Source: a virus
Reading direction: 5' to 3' (one strand)
DNA length: 64,000 nucleotides
IMG/VR virus record: IMGVR_UViG_3300013120_000738
Location: 124,001 to 188,000 of that record
Shown: positions 35,691 through 42,654 of the stretch, piece after piece
How positions within the stretch are numbered: the stretch's first letter is position 1
How the letters are laid out: every line of letters starts with the position of its first letter
The notes under the pieces: model-generated
Told to the model about the DNA's origin: nothing
Seen by the model: only the letters and a program-made list of their open reading frames with translations
Databases searched by the model: none
Made by a program: the position numbers and the translations under genes

Positions 35691-36003
35691 CGGTATCCCC
35701 AAATTTAGTAATAGACTCCCTAATACTATTCAAAGACTCTGGGTCTTGAAGACTGTATCGTTCCTTATGCATCTTTCGATTAGGGTTCAAAAGACGTGGA
35801 TTTTTCGCAGCCTCCGCATGTGTTTTATCAGGAAAGTAAACTACTAATACATCACCATCTATCGTTATTAATATCCTCTTCTCACCAGAGATAGTTATAT
35901 CTATCCATTTCAGAATATGACCAAATCTATCTTCTTCACGGACTTGTACAGTTCCGGTCTTAAGCCATTCTTTTAGCCATTCTCTGATAGATTCATATAT
36001 CAT
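35677..36003 (-). CDS. Unknown 108 aa protein, DPDCF family (divergent)
   Basis: Helical start IREWLKEWLK, a central RILITIDGDVLVVYF strand pair, and a DPESLNSIRESI ending, related to the DPDCF signature. Overlaps both neighbours by a few bases. Confidence 0.6.
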   Translation of the reverse strand: MIYESIREWLKEWLKTGTVQVREEDRFGHILKWIDITISGEKRILITIDGDVLVVYFPDKTHAEAAKNPRLLNPNRKMHKERYSLQDPESLNSIRESITKFGDTDEIS

Positions 36004-36269
36004 CGCTTAAGAACACTAACAAGATTGTCGAAGAACTGGGGATCAGCTATATTAAACCAACAAAAATCATACATATGATATTCGCCTTTCTTATTATCAC
36101 TCTGAATATAAAAATGTACTTGAACTTGGTCATCATGCAACGATATACTAATTTTATCCCAGGACCATCGAAACAACCTATTATTATAACCTACAGCCCT
36201 ATCACCATCCACATCCCAGAACTTGCCAATATCTGACTCATGCAGAAATAATGTAATAGCCTCAAGCAT
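36000..36269 (-). CDS. Unknown 89 aa protein, DPDCF family
   Basis: Central strands KISISLHDDQVQVHF, ending IADPQFFDNLVSVLKR. Overlaps its downstream neighbour by ATGA. Function unknown. Confidence 0.6.
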   Translation of the reverse strand: MLEAITLFLHESDIGKFWDVDGDRAVGYNNRLFRWSWDKISISLHDDQVQVHFYIQSDNKKGEYHMYDFCWFNIADPQFFDNLVSVLKR

Positions 36270-36636
36270 CCTCTTCCTCCAAAGCTACACGCCTCTGCTC
36301 CTCTTCAAGTACATCCCACCAACTCATCCACCGACAAAGACCATCAGAAATAAAAGCAAAAACATTGTCAGGAAATTCCGGACAACCATATAAAAATTCC
36401 TTACGATCACGAAGTTCTGCAAAAGGATGTAAAGCTACCCCAGCATGCTCATTATTCCAAGTATTTATAACGATCCCTTCAACTATACGATCATCATCCT
36501 TACTATAACAAGGCCCAAGAATAGTAGCTTTGAAATTATACTGCTGATGCAACTTAAAACGATGAGGCAACCACAAATCCTCACACGTCTCAAAACCATC
36601 CATAATAAGCTCAAACGCCGCCTGATTAATATTCAC
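36262..36636 (-). CDS. Unknown 124 aa protein
   Basis: GTG start overlaps the upstream stop. Aromatic, with SDGLCRWMSWWDVLEEEQRR and an acidic tail. Lacks the DPDCF signature of the neighbours. No family recognised. Confidence 0.6.
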   Translation of the reverse strand: MNINQAAFELIMDGFETCEDLWLPHRFKLHQQYNFKATILGPCYSKDDDRIVEGIVINTWNNEHAGVALHPFAELRDRKEFLYGCPEFPDNVFAFISDGLCRWMSWWDVLEEEQRRVALEEEDA

Positions 36637-36964
36637 CAGTCAAATTCCTAATCCTAGCATCTAATTCCAACCCAACCTCAACGACCCTATCAGCAGCCCT
36701 CTCAAAACAATCAGGATTATCAAGCATAAAAGTCCTAACAATACGACCAACACGCCCATCAGGACCCGCCACAACAATAGCAGACGGTCCAACAAGAACA
36801 TGAGCACCTTCACAAATCAAACCAGAAGTAACCTCACCCAACCACTTTCGCCGATGTACACGAAGATCTCTACCCTCCAAGATCTCCTGCACCAAATCAT
36901 AAACACGCTCCCCCACAAAAACCTGTTCAGGATCATGAGTTATACTAGGTGGCTCATGCCTCAT
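36626..36964 (-). CDS. Unknown 112 aa protein, DPDCF family
   Basis: ATG at 36964 after GGGAGGATTAT. Helix RVYDLVQEILEG, central VLVGPSAIVVAGPDGR, then LDNPDCFERAADRVVEV. Part of the same operon. Confidence 0.65.
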   Translation of the reverse strand: MRHEPPSITHDPEQVFVGERVYDLVQEILEGRDLRVHRRKWLGEVTSGLICEGAHVLVGPSAIVVAGPDGRVGRIVRTFMLDNPDCFERAADRVVEVGLELDARIRNLTGEY

Positions 36965-37277
36965 ATAATCCTCCCGGCGAGAGTTTCTTGCCTGTCTTAA
37001 CACCAATTTCCTTCGCAGTCACCCTCTCATATATCTGCTGCAAAGAATTCGGATCAGATAAATCAATAGAATATGTGATAGTATACTGATACTTGCTTCG
37101 CCCATTCGGGTCCATAACAATCTCACACTCACCATGTATTATCGTAATTATTATATAATATTTCTCAGACTGATGAGCAATATACGGCCTAGCATCCGTC
37201 CCCGCAGGAGTATAAATATTAAACTGAACCCCACGCTCAGCCAAATATTGCCTAATTGCCTGTAAAAATTCTATCAT
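36954..37277 (-). CDS. Unknown 107 aa protein, DPDCF family, first in operon
   Basis: Starts MIEFLQAIRQYLAERG; central YYIIITIIHGECEIVM; LSDPNSLQQIYERV signature. The ATG is only eight bases after the TGTCACA box, so the mRNA may be nearly leaderless; a TTG at 37292 would lie inside the box. Confidence 0.6.
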   Translation of the reverse strand: MIEFLQAIRQYLAERGVQFNIYTPAGTDARPYIAHQSEKYYIIITIIHGECEIVMDPNGRSKYQYTITYSIDLSDPNSLQQIYERVTAKEIGVKTGKKLSPGGLYEA

Positions 37278-37284
37278 ACGAACC

Positions 37285-37312
37285 TGTGACAAAAATAAAC
37301 TATGAAGTTAAG
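37285..37312 (-). promoter_or_regulatory. Two-box promoter-like motif
   Basis: CTTAAC, 15 nt, TGTCACA; heads the 37.3-34.4 kb operon and overlaps the start of the divergent gene at 37302. Confidence 0.6.
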
Positions 37313-37652
37313 AACAATTCTAGAACTAGGAACGGCCGGTGACACAGGACTAGGTCCAGAAGACCTAGATCCAGTCGCACAAGCACACAAACAAAGACAA
37401 CAAGAACTACGAGACCTCGACGAATTCCCATTCATGCCCGGCGGCCCCGGCCCACACTACAGAGGATACACCATAGAACAACACTACAACAGCGGCCCAG
37501 GAGCATTCACCTTCGCCCACGAAGACTTCGACGGAGGACCCTGGGAAGCAGGCGGACCACCAATGGACCCCCGACACGGTACCGCAACATCAATAGAAGA
37601 CGCCATAGAACAAATCGACGAAATAGAACTAGAACTAGAAGATGACTTCTAA
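37302..37652 (+). CDS. Unknown 116 aa acidic protein
   Basis: Plus-strand gene inside a minus-strand region. Gly/Pro/Asp-rich middle (MPGGPGPHYRGY, FDGGPWEAGGPPMDP) and acidic C-terminus IDEIELELEDDF. No SD visible. Probably an unstructured or structural accessory protein. Confidence 0.5.
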   Translation: MKLRTILELGTAGDTGLGPEDLDPVAQAHKQRQQELRDLDEFPFMPGGPGPHYRGYTIEQHYNSGPGAFTFAHEDFDGGPWEAGGPPMDPRHGTATSIEDAIEQIDEIELELEDDF

Positions 37653-38005
37653 GGCACATCCCAACACTTACGCTTCCCCCTACCTCTAGGACCACCAGAA
37701 GCCTCCCAAGCCTCTTGTGTGGCCTTACGATGCCTTAGAAATTTCCTAAGATAATCAAAACAATCAGGATCAGTAAGCGGCCAAGACCTTCCACCAGTCT
37801 GATGCATATTATGAGCAACTAAACAACCATCCTTAATATGGATTTTGACACTGGTAGCAGATCCAAGATCACCAATAGCAACATGTAAAGCCACAGTTTC
37901 CTTATTAGTAGGATACGGTACCACACCACTATCCACAGCCCTATGGACCCTATATCCCCACCCACGAATCTCAGTAGCCAAACTCTCAAGCAGTTCGTGG
38001 ACCAT
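37649..38005 (-). CDS. Unknown 118 aa protein, DPDCF family
   Basis: From ATG 38005. Helix MVHELLESLATEIRGWGY, strands TSVKIHIKDGCLVAH, and LTDPDCFDYLRKFL; then a basic Gly/Arg tail absent in other members. Same helix-sheet-DPDCF layout. Confidence 0.65.
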   Translation of the reverse strand: MVHELLESLATEIRGWGYRVHRAVDSGVVPYPTNKETVALHVAIGDLGSATSVKIHIKDGCLVAHNMHQTGGRSWPLTDPDCFDYLRKFLRHRKATQEAWEASGGPRGRGKRKCWDVP

Positions 38006-38285
38006 CAAACCGCTTCCCACTAATATTAAAAACCTCAACCAAACTATCCGACAAAGAAGACAACAAAGGCCTCAAATCAGAATCCACAACCCCACAAGAC
38101 CTCAACCAATCCCGAATAGACTCAGCACTCTCAGCATTCAAATTAAACACCGCACGATAAGGCGTATCCGCCTCATCACGATCCAAACGACCCCTCGCCT
38201 CCTCCTCAGTATTTCCAAAACATACAATAATAAGGTGTTGCTCAATCTGATCAAGCGCCAAACCAACCCAACAAGACTCACTCAT
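37986..38285 (-). CDS. Unknown 99 aa protein
   Basis: Beta-alpha protein with HLIIVCFGNTEEEARGR and SAESIRDWLRSCGV. No clear DPDCF motif. Overlaps both neighbours. Confidence 0.6.
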   Translation of the reverse strand: MSESCWVGLALDQIEQHLIIVCFGNTEEEARGRLDRDEADTPYRAVFNLNAESAESIRDWLRSCGVVDSDLRPLLSSLSDSLVEVFNISGKRFDGPRTA

Positions 38286-38878
38286 ATCACAAACCCTCCA
38301 GATATACGCCTCGCTAATACATCCCCATCAAAATCACCACCATCACTAACTGGGCAAATATCAGAATTGCTCTCAAAATCGCACCAATGCGGCGGAAAAC
38401 CAATAGACAACTTCAAACCATGCGAAGCATAAGCAGCCACCGTACAAAACATACTCTTACTAGTAACAAGCACAGCAGCATTCACAAGATTCTCCATCGT
38501 CCTAACAGGATCACCACCAGCACACAAACCAATCCTATACTTCATCAAAGGCTCAATATCCTCCACAGACCCATCAGTATAGACCTCAATAGGAATCGCA
38601 GGATTCACATCCCTCACCTGCTCTAATACCTTACAATAATACTCAATCCCTACCCACCTACAAGCATAACTAGAAGTAATATCATCCCTACGCACATGCA
38701 CCGCCACCACATTCCGCAACTTCCTCCTACCCATGTAAACCTCACCAACAGTCCTATACACCTCCCAATCAGTCCTGTTCCCACCAACATCACTTGGATG
38801 AGCAGTCCACCCTATATGCTTAATAGACTGCATAATCTCCCAACTAATCGCATTGAATATATCTGTCGGACTAAGCAT
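38282..38878 (-). CDS. Fucosyltransferase-like glycosyltransferase
   Basis: 198 aa. VVAVHVRRDDI and IPIEVYTDGSVEDIEPL followed by LVTSKSMFCTVAAYASHG resemble the donor domain of GT-B fucosyltransferases (HxRRxD loop). Shorter than full enzymes. Start overlaps the upstream stop (TAATG) with SD AGGAAG. Confidence 0.5.
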   Translation of the reverse strand: MLSPTDIFNAISWEIMQSIKHIGWTAHPSDVGGNRTDWEVYRTVGEVYMGRRKLRNVVAVHVRRDDITSSYACRWVGIEYYCKVLEQVRDVNPAIPIEVYTDGSVEDIEPLMKYRIGLCAGGDPVRTMENLVNAAVLVTSKSMFCTVAAYASHGLKLSIGFPPHWCDFESNSDICPVSDGGDFDGDVLARRISGGFVI

Positions 38879-39087
38879 TAGAACTTCCTGCCAGTCAATC
38901 GACGCTTCAAATGACGGATAATATTATGAGCATCCGCATGCGTCAAATCATCCAAATCATAACCAGTCCTCTCAAGGACACTATCACGCAATTCCGCATC
39001 ACCCAAGCACTGGTAATGGAACTTTGTCTTGCGAAACAAATCACGACAGTACTGCACTTGCTTCTCAGTAGCCATTTTCTCGCACAT
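38878..39087 (-). CDS. Unknown 69 aa basic protein
   Basis: ATG at 39087 after TGAGGAG. ATEKQVQYCRDLFRKTKF then LTHADAHNIIRHLKRR: two helices with a likely nucleic-acid-binding basic C-terminus. No family recognised. Confidence 0.6.
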   Translation of the reverse strand: MCEKMATEKQVQYCRDLFRKTKFHYQCLGDAELRDSVLERTGYDLDDLTHADAHNIIRHLKRRLTGRKF

Positions 39088-39128
39088 GGGGCAACTCCTC
39101 AAAAAGAAATACGGGTCCTCCTAGGACT

Positions 39129-39157
39129 TGTTACAAAATCGGGTCCCACCGTTAAAT
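39129..39157 (-). promoter_or_regulatory. Two-box promoter-like motif
   Basis: ATTTAAC, 15 nt, TGTAACA; upstream of 38878-39087. Marks the edge between AT-rich and GC-rich parts. Confidence 0.6.
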
Positions 39158-39334
39158 TTGTAAAGACCCCCACCCTAGGGGTAAGGCCTCGTGCACGGAA
39201 AATACTTGTCAAGTCCTATAGTCATCCGGCAATAGGTGGGTAGTATTCTCCCGTACACTACCAACACTTAGATGCGTCTATTCGAGGAGAATTCCCCTTG
39301 GAGTACGCATTCGGCCGGTGGCTCCTGCCGTCCC

Positions 39335-39364
39335 GATTTCACCGAATGCCACCGGTTTGTCACA
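39335..39364 (+). promoter_or_regulatory. Two-box promoter-like motif, upstream copy
   Basis: GATTTCAC, 15 nt, TGTCACA. First of two tandem copies before the 39521 gene; overlapping inverted repeats GCATTCGG/CCGAATGC and CCGGTGG/CCACCGG enclose box one. Confidence 0.6.
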
Positions 39365-39424
39365 GTGGGATGGCGGGAGGCGACGCGAGCCACCCGCCAG
39401 CGGACGGACCGGCGGACGCCAGCC

Positions 39425-39454
39425 GATTTCACGCGGCACACGCGGTCTGTCACA
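39425..39454 (+). promoter_or_regulatory. Two-box promoter-like motif, proximal copy
   Basis: GATTTCAC, 15 nt, TGTCACA; 67 nt before the 39521 start. Between this and the upstream copy lies a GGCGGG/CCCGCC hairpin. No gene is seen in 39158-39520 apart from these signals. Confidence 0.65.
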
Positions 39455-39520
39455 GGAACGCGGAGAGCGACGAGCATCGTCGCCCGCACAACACCACTTT
39501 TTTCTCAGAAGGAGTGCATT

Positions 39521-39721
39521 ATGCACAAGAAGGCCATCGCAGCTCTCGTGGACAGCATCGTGAAGCGCGTCGTCGCCAAGGCCAACGAGGGCGACACGTC
39601 CGAGGAACCGGCCCTCGAAGAGGCCGAAGCCCGCACCCTCGTGGGTATCCACCTGCGGAAGAACGCGTCCGCCATCGTGGACTCGATCTGCGGCGTCGAG
39701 GAGACCGAGGACGGCAACTAG
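39521..39721 (+). CDS. MHKKAIA-family small protein, copy 1
   Basis: 66 aa after SD AGAAGGAG. MHKKAIAALVDSIVKRVVAK, acidic EEPALEEAEARTLVGI, LRKNASAIVDSICGVEE. Two near-identical paralogues at 41295 and 44686. Helical and highly charged; function unknown. Followed by a strong terminator. Confidence 0.8.
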   Translation: MHKKAIAALVDSIVKRVVAKANEGDTSEEPALEEAEARTLVGIHLRKNASAIVDSICGVEETEDGN

Positions 39722-39744
39722 TCGCAGCACCCGGCTCCATCAAG

Positions 39745-39777
39745 GGCGGGTCGCCATCTGGGCGATCCGCCTTTTTT
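39745..39777 (+). terminator. Intrinsic terminator
   Basis: GGCGG-G-TCGCC / GGCGATCCGCC stem with short loop then six T; right after the 39521 gene. Confidence 0.9.
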
Positions 39778-39802
39778 CATGCGCCGATATTCCTTTGTCA
39801 CA
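39775..39802 (+). promoter_or_regulatory. Two-box promoter-like motif
   Basis: TTTCAT, 15 nt, TGTCACA; box one overlaps the T-tract of the preceding terminator. Drives 39836. Confidence 0.55.
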
Positions 39803-39805
39803 GTG

Positions 39806-39832
39806 AAGTATGGTTCACTGTCTCTATCTGGA
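39806..39832 (+). repeat. 27 bp direct repeat, copy 1
   Basis: Identical to 42276-42302. Here it is untranslated leader just after the promoter; in the other copy it is coding. Confidence 0.8.
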
Positions 39833-39835
39833 GGA

Positions 39836-40039
39836 ATGCGTTATGCTCACGTCCACCGATGTCAAGGCCGTCCCATTGAACGAGGATGGGTGGCCGGATA
39901 CAAGACATATGTGCCGGATCTTTGCCGCGTCTGCAGTGCGGCTTTCTACGCTGAGAATGAGCGTAGGTTGCGGGAGATCCCCGATGAGAATCGCGAGTAT
40001 CAAGCCCAGTATGCTCATGCATGTGGCTATCGCGACTAG
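39836..40039 (+). CDS. Unknown 67 aa protein
   Basis: Frame chosen by codon third-position G/C; ATG follows GGAGGA closely, and another ATG eight bases on opens a longer but poorer frame. Contains CRVCSAAFYAENERR, perhaps half a zinc site. No family recognised. Confidence 0.55.
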   Translation: MRYAHVHRCQGRPIERGWVAGYKTYVPDLCRVCSAAFYAENERRLREIPDENREYQAQYAHACGYRD

Positions 40040-40062
40040 TAATTCCCCAATTGGAAATTTTT

Positions 40063-40069
40063 TGTCACA
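40063..40069 (+). promoter_or_regulatory. TGTCACA box, weak upstream partner
   Basis: Second box only; the position expected for the first box reads ATTCCC. Followed by a TTTCC/GGAAA hairpin at 40081-40097 and then a large hairpin, with no convincing gene (at most 23 codons from ATG 40097). Confidence 0.35.
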
Positions 40070-40104
40070 GTCTCTCTGGGAATTTCCAACTTGGAAATGC
40101 GAGT

Positions 40105-40135
40105 GGGGCCAAGGGTTTCATCGCCCCTTGGCCCC
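40105..40135. terminator. Hairpin between convergent genes
   Basis: GGGGCCAAGGG and CCCCTTGGCCCC with an 8 nt loop, between the plus gene at 39836 and the minus gene at 40165. Outer GCGAG/CTCGC extends it. No T-tract. Confidence 0.55.
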
Positions 40136-40164
40136 ATCCTCGCACGGCGGAGAGACTGTCTCAT

Positions 40165-40211
40165 TTAGCCCCGCATTCGGCATCGATCCGCCATCCAATT
40201 GTTTGACGCTG
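40165..40211. repeat. 47 bp direct repeat, copy 1
   Basis: Identical to 63062-63108. In the other copy it encodes QRQTIGWRIDAECGA; here that frame is not used. Confidence 0.85.
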
Positions 40212-40470
40212 CAGTAGATGTGTTCGACCGTGCCATCGGGGTTTCTGATCGCGATCCGGGGATTTCCTGATTGGAAAACCCTGAAGGTGTGAGTTTGATG
40301 CCTTGATGGCCCAATTCTTTGGCCCAATCGCTCAAAGCACGCGGTTGCATGCCTTCTACGGCTCTGGTGGCGGTCTCGACGGTCTCGCCGCGTTGTACGA
40401 CCAGCTCCAGGACTATCAGCCGTACAAGTGAACTGTACGTGATGCTGGCGATGAGTGGCTTGTCTGCCAT
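40165..40470 (-). CDS. Unknown 101 aa protein
   Basis: SD GGGAGGATT before ATG 40470. Helical start SLVRLIVLELVVQRGETVE, then EGMQPRALSDWAKELG; the last 16 codons come from a 47 bp repeat shared with 63062-63108, so the C-terminus may have been replaced. No family recognised. Confidence 0.55.
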   Translation of the reverse strand: MADKPLIASITYSSLVRLIVLELVVQRGETVETATRAVEGMQPRALSDWAKELGHQGIKLTPSGFSNQEIPGSRSETPMARSNTSTAASNNWMADRCRMRG

Positions 40471-40600
40471 GGGGTGAATCCTCCCGGCGATTTCCTAGCA
40501 GGAAACGCGTATAAACAGGAGCGGGGTGCCGAGGATGTGGCTGCGAGCCTATGACGCTGCCAGTCGAACCTCGACACCCCGCGAGCGGAGAGACTGATTC

Positions 40601-40702
40601 CTATTGGAGCCACCAGGCTCCCTGCGGGGTCGACGTCAAGATGAACGTGCTGAACGCTGCGGACGCGACCGCGTAGGCCAGTACAACCAAAACAAACCGC
40701 AT
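40601..40702 (-). CDS. Small membrane or secreted peptide
   Basis: 33 aa from ATG 40702 (SD GCGGAGAA). FVLVVLAYAVASAAFSTFIL is a single transmembrane helix or signal peptide; the rest is STPQGAWWLQ. Promoter motif and a terminator-like hairpin lie upstream. Size fits holin-like or membrane-stress peptides, but function is unknown. Confidence 0.55.
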   Translation of the reverse strand: MRFVLVVLAYAVASAAFSTFILTSTPQGAWWLQ

Positions 40703-40725
40703 GATCTTTCTCCGCGAAGTGTGTG

Positions 40726-40759
40726 AAAAAATGGCCGGGTCGCGACGAGCGACCCGACC
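40726..40759 (-). terminator. Terminator-like hairpin in the leader of 40601-40702
   Basis: GGTCGGGTCGC and GCGACCCGGCC then ATTTTTT on the minus strand, placed between promoter motif and gene; candidate attenuator. Confidence 0.7.
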
Positions 40760-40790
40760 GCTCGAAAGGAGATTGACTCGTACACTATCC

Positions 40791-40819
40791 TGTGACGAAC
40801 CGATCCACAAGGTGAAATC
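40791..40819 (-). promoter_or_regulatory. Two-box promoter-like motif
   Basis: ATTTCAC with CGTCACA (first base of box two changed); upstream of the 33 aa membrane peptide. Confidence 0.55.
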
Positions 40820-40826
40820 CGCCAGA

Positions 40827-41039
40827 TCACCGCATCGAGATGATCTCGCGGACTTGGCCGTACTCCAGGAGTGGTGGCAGCTCGTACGTGCTGCTCGAGG
40901 GACGCGGCTGGCAGTGCTGCGTCAGCTCGTCGTACGATTCCACTCCCAGATAGTAGCGAGCCGCGATGATGCACATTTTGTGCGACCAGTTCGCGTGGAC
41001 TTCTCGCAGCCGGTGAACCATCTGCAAAAACGTCTCCAT
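40827..41039 (-). CDS. Unknown 70 aa protein
   Basis: SD GAGGAGGGA. METFLQMVHRLREVHANWSH then IIAARYYLGVESYDEL; helical. No family recognised. Confidence 0.65.
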   Translation of the reverse strand: METFLQMVHRLREVHANWSHKMCIIAARYYLGVESYDELTQHCQPRPSSSTYELPPLLEYGQVREIISMR

Positions 41040-41093
41040 GTCTCTCCCTCCTCGAAAATAGTCCTCTTGCCGGTTATCTTCCGGCTGTCCGTT

Positions 41094-41121
41094 TGTGACA
41101 GACCGGTCCGAGGAGTGAAAC
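41094..41121 (-). promoter_or_regulatory. Two-box promoter-like motif
   Basis: GTTTCAC, 15 nt, TGTCACA; upstream of 40827-41039. Confidence 0.6.
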
Positions 41122-41190
41122 TGGCTTTGGAGTTCTTGAATGGATATTTTCGGGCTTTGGTCGCATTCAGACCACCGACCGGCAGCGGCC

Positions 41191-41220
41191 GATTTCACGC
41201 GGGGCCACCGGCTTGTCACA
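41191..41220 (+). promoter_or_regulatory. Two-box promoter-like motif
   Basis: GATTTCAC, 15 nt, TGTCACA; 75 nt before MHKKAIA copy 2. Confidence 0.65.
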
Positions 41221-41294
41221 GTGGGGCAGCGGAGAGAGGCGGCGGTGGTCGTCGCCGACCCGCACCACACCACTCTTTTTTCGGAGGTGCAGAC

Positions 41295-41480
41295 ATGCAC
41301 AAGAAAGCCATCGCAGCCCTGCTCGAGTCTCTGGTCAAGCGCGTCGTCGCCAAGGCGAACGAGGCGGAGTGCGGCGACGAGCCCGCACTCGAGGAGGCGG
41401 AAGCCCGCACTCTCGTGGGGATCTGGCTCCGCAAGAACGCGGGGAAGGTCGTGAACGAGATCTGCGACGTCGAGGACTGA
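41295..41480 (+). CDS. MHKKAIA-family small protein, copy 2
   Basis: 61 aa. Same layout as copy 1 with four fewer C-terminal residues (LRKNAGKVVNEICDVED). The leader also carries the CACCAC...TTTTTT stretch seen before copy 1. Stop codon lies in the next promoter motif. Confidence 0.8.
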   Translation: MHKKAIAALLESLVKRVVAKANEAECGDEPALEEAEARTLVGIWLRKNAGKVVNEICDVED

Positions 41481-41507
41481 TTTCACGCGAGTGATCGGTC
41501 TGTCACA
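41479..41507 (+). promoter_or_regulatory. Two-box promoter-like motif
   Basis: GATTTCAC, 14 nt, TGTCACA; overlaps the TGA of copy 2 and precedes 41562. Confidence 0.65.
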
Positions 41508-41510
41508 TGG

Positions 41511-41543
41511 CGTTGGGAGCACGGGGCTCCCAACGCTCCTTTT
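41511..41543 (+). terminator. Terminator-like hairpin in the leader of 41562
   Basis: CGTTGGGAGC / GCTCCCAACG then CTCCTTTT, four bases after the TGTCACA box. Could attenuate the gene or end upstream readthrough. Confidence 0.65.
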
Positions 41544-41561
41544 GTCTTTGGAGAGACTCAC

Positions 41562-41834
41562 ATGTCGTACGAACCCGACACAAGCCACTTGTCGCACGAG
41601 TGGCTCGGCATCGACCAGAAGGCGGCCGACGAAGGCGAAGCTGAAAAGCGATCCTTCCGATCCGTCACGAAGGTCGGCGAGCGGTACAAGAAACCGCGTG
41701 GCAAAAATGGCCGCACCCCGGCAGCACGGGCCAAGGCCGAAAAGAAAGAGGCGAAGCTCTCGAAAGAGGCGGAAGCCCTCGCGAGAGAGGCACGGCTCCG
41801 CAAGATGATCAACCGCATCTTGTCGAGCGACTAG
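41562..41834 (+). CDS. Unknown 90 aa charged protein
   Basis: SD GGAGAGA. Starts MSYEPDTSHLSHEWLGID; then KPRGKNGRTPAARAKAEKKE, a Lys/Ala/Glu-rich helix ending in RKMINRILSSD. Likely nucleic-acid binding or coiled coil. Followed by a terminator. Confidence 0.7.
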   Translation: MSYEPDTSHLSHEWLGIDQKAADEGEAEKRSFRSVTKVGERYKKPRGKNGRTPAARAKAEKKEAKLSKEAEALAREARLRKMINRILSSD

Positions 41835-41849
41835 GTCTCTCCTCACACC

Positions 41850-41887
41850 GAGCAGGCCGCTTGGGGTCATCCCTGGGCGGCCTGCTC
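41850..41887 (+). terminator. Intrinsic terminator
   Basis: GAGCAGGCCGC / GCGGCCTGCTC with a 16 nt loop just after the 41562 gene; weak T-tract. Confidence 0.7.
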
Positions 41888-41927
41888 ACTTATGCGCGTC
41901 CATTTCCACACAGGAAACGCCCCAAAT

Positions 41928-42059
41928 GTGCTACAGGACATAAGTTTCTTGCTGGGCCATATCGAAGAGTTCTTGGCGGTTCTCCAGCTGAATGTGTTGT
42001 TCCGAAAATGTTTGAGCGAACCCAGAACATATCTAGATGTGTTCCTCGAAGGAGCCTAA
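41928..42059 (+). CDS. Small protein, 43 aa
   Basis: GTG start after a TTTCC/CAGGAAA hairpin-type ribosome site (41901-41918). The frame reads LQDISFLLGHIEEFLAVLQ and ends YLDVFLEGA; amphipathic helix. No family recognised; real coding status uncertain. 42060-42150 shows no gene. Confidence 0.4.
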   Translation: MLQDISFLLGHIEEFLAVLQLNVLFRKCLSEPRTYLDVFLEGA

Positions 42060-42150
42060 ATCTTCTGTCTGACGCATTCAGAATCTTCAGATATATCCAT
42101 TCTAGAGGAGAATTTTCCTTGAGTGGGCATATCTGGCGGTTCTGAACGTG

Positions 42151-42179
42151 CTTTCACGCTTGTATGGCCGTCTGTAACA
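42151..42179 (+). promoter_or_regulatory. Two-box promoter-like motif
   Basis: CTTTCAC, 15 nt, TGTAACA; before 42235. Confidence 0.6.
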
Positions 42180-42209
42180 GTATTGAAAGGGGAGGACAGG
42201 CCTTCCCGC

Positions 42210-42226
42210 AATTTCCAACCAGGAAA
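42210..42226 (+). promoter_or_regulatory. RBS hairpin TTTCC-AACCA-GGAAA
   Basis: The SD AGGAAAGGA of the 42235 gene forms the 3' arm. A GGGGAGG/CCTTCCC hairpin lies just upstream, giving two stacked hairpins in a short leader. Candidate CsrA target. Confidence 0.55.
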
Positions 42227-42234
42227 GGAGTGCT

Positions 42235-42537
42235 ATGAAAAAGCGAATAGTGGAGGTGCTGGCGTGGGACGAGATAAGTATGGTTCACTGTCTCTATCTG
42301 GATGCATGCGACGCCAGAATCGTGAACGAGGACGACGAAGGCGAGCTGGCTCTGGAGATCAACGCGGATGATGCCACCATCGAGGCCTTCCTGCGGCGTC
42401 TCTGGCACGACGACGAGGACGAGCCGGGCTGGACAGTGGCCAAGATATCTCGCGGAGAGGCCACGATCACCGTAGAGTGGCGGAGCGACCGCAACCACCT
42501 CGCCGTGAACACGCTGATGTTTGGGCCGTACGCCTAG
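42235..42537 (+). CDS. Unknown 100 aa protein
   Basis: MKKRIVEVLAWDEISMVHCLYLD then acidic helix and a C-terminal sheet (TITVEWRSDRNHLAV). Contains the 27 bp repeat in frame (SMVHCLYLD). No family recognised. Terminator follows. Confidence 0.7.
   Translation: MKKRIVEVLAWDEISMVHCLYLDACDARIVNEDDEGELALEINADDATIEAFLRRLWHDDEDEPGWTVAKISRGEATITVEWRSDRNHLAVNTLMFGPYA
42276..42302 (+). repeat. 27 bp direct repeat, copy 2
   Basis: Identical to 39806-39832; coding here. Confidence 0.8.
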
Positions 42538-42550
42538 AAGTCTCGAATAT

Positions 42551-42590
42551 GCCCACCCAAAAGAATTTATTTCTGTGGGTGGGCTTCTTT
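42551..42590 (+). terminator. Intrinsic terminator
   Basis: GCCCACC / GGTGGGC stem then TTCTTT after the 42235 gene. Confidence 0.8.
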
Positions 42591-42606
42591 GTGGATTTCG
42601 GGCGTG

Positions 42607-42635
42607 CTTTCACGTCCGTCTAGTCGTCTGTCACA
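42607..42635 (+). promoter_or_regulatory. Two-box promoter-like motif
   Basis: CTTTCAC, 15 nt, TGTCACA; before 42680. Confidence 0.65.
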
Positions 42636-42654
42636 CCAGAGGAGTAATCCCCTG

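Noticed and set aside
40515-40590. Separate small RNA gene in the GGGGTG/CACCCC inverted repeat
   Set aside because: A large imperfect stem exists, but no promoter or terminator is placed to define a transcript.
40590-40620. CRISPR array
   Set aside because: No regularly spaced repeats were found here or elsewhere; the repeated motifs are promoter and leader elements with variable spacing.
40827-41870. 347-codon minus-strand open frame
   Set aside because: Crosses a promoter motif and the opposite MHKKAIA gene; only the last 70 codons have an SD and protein-like sequence.
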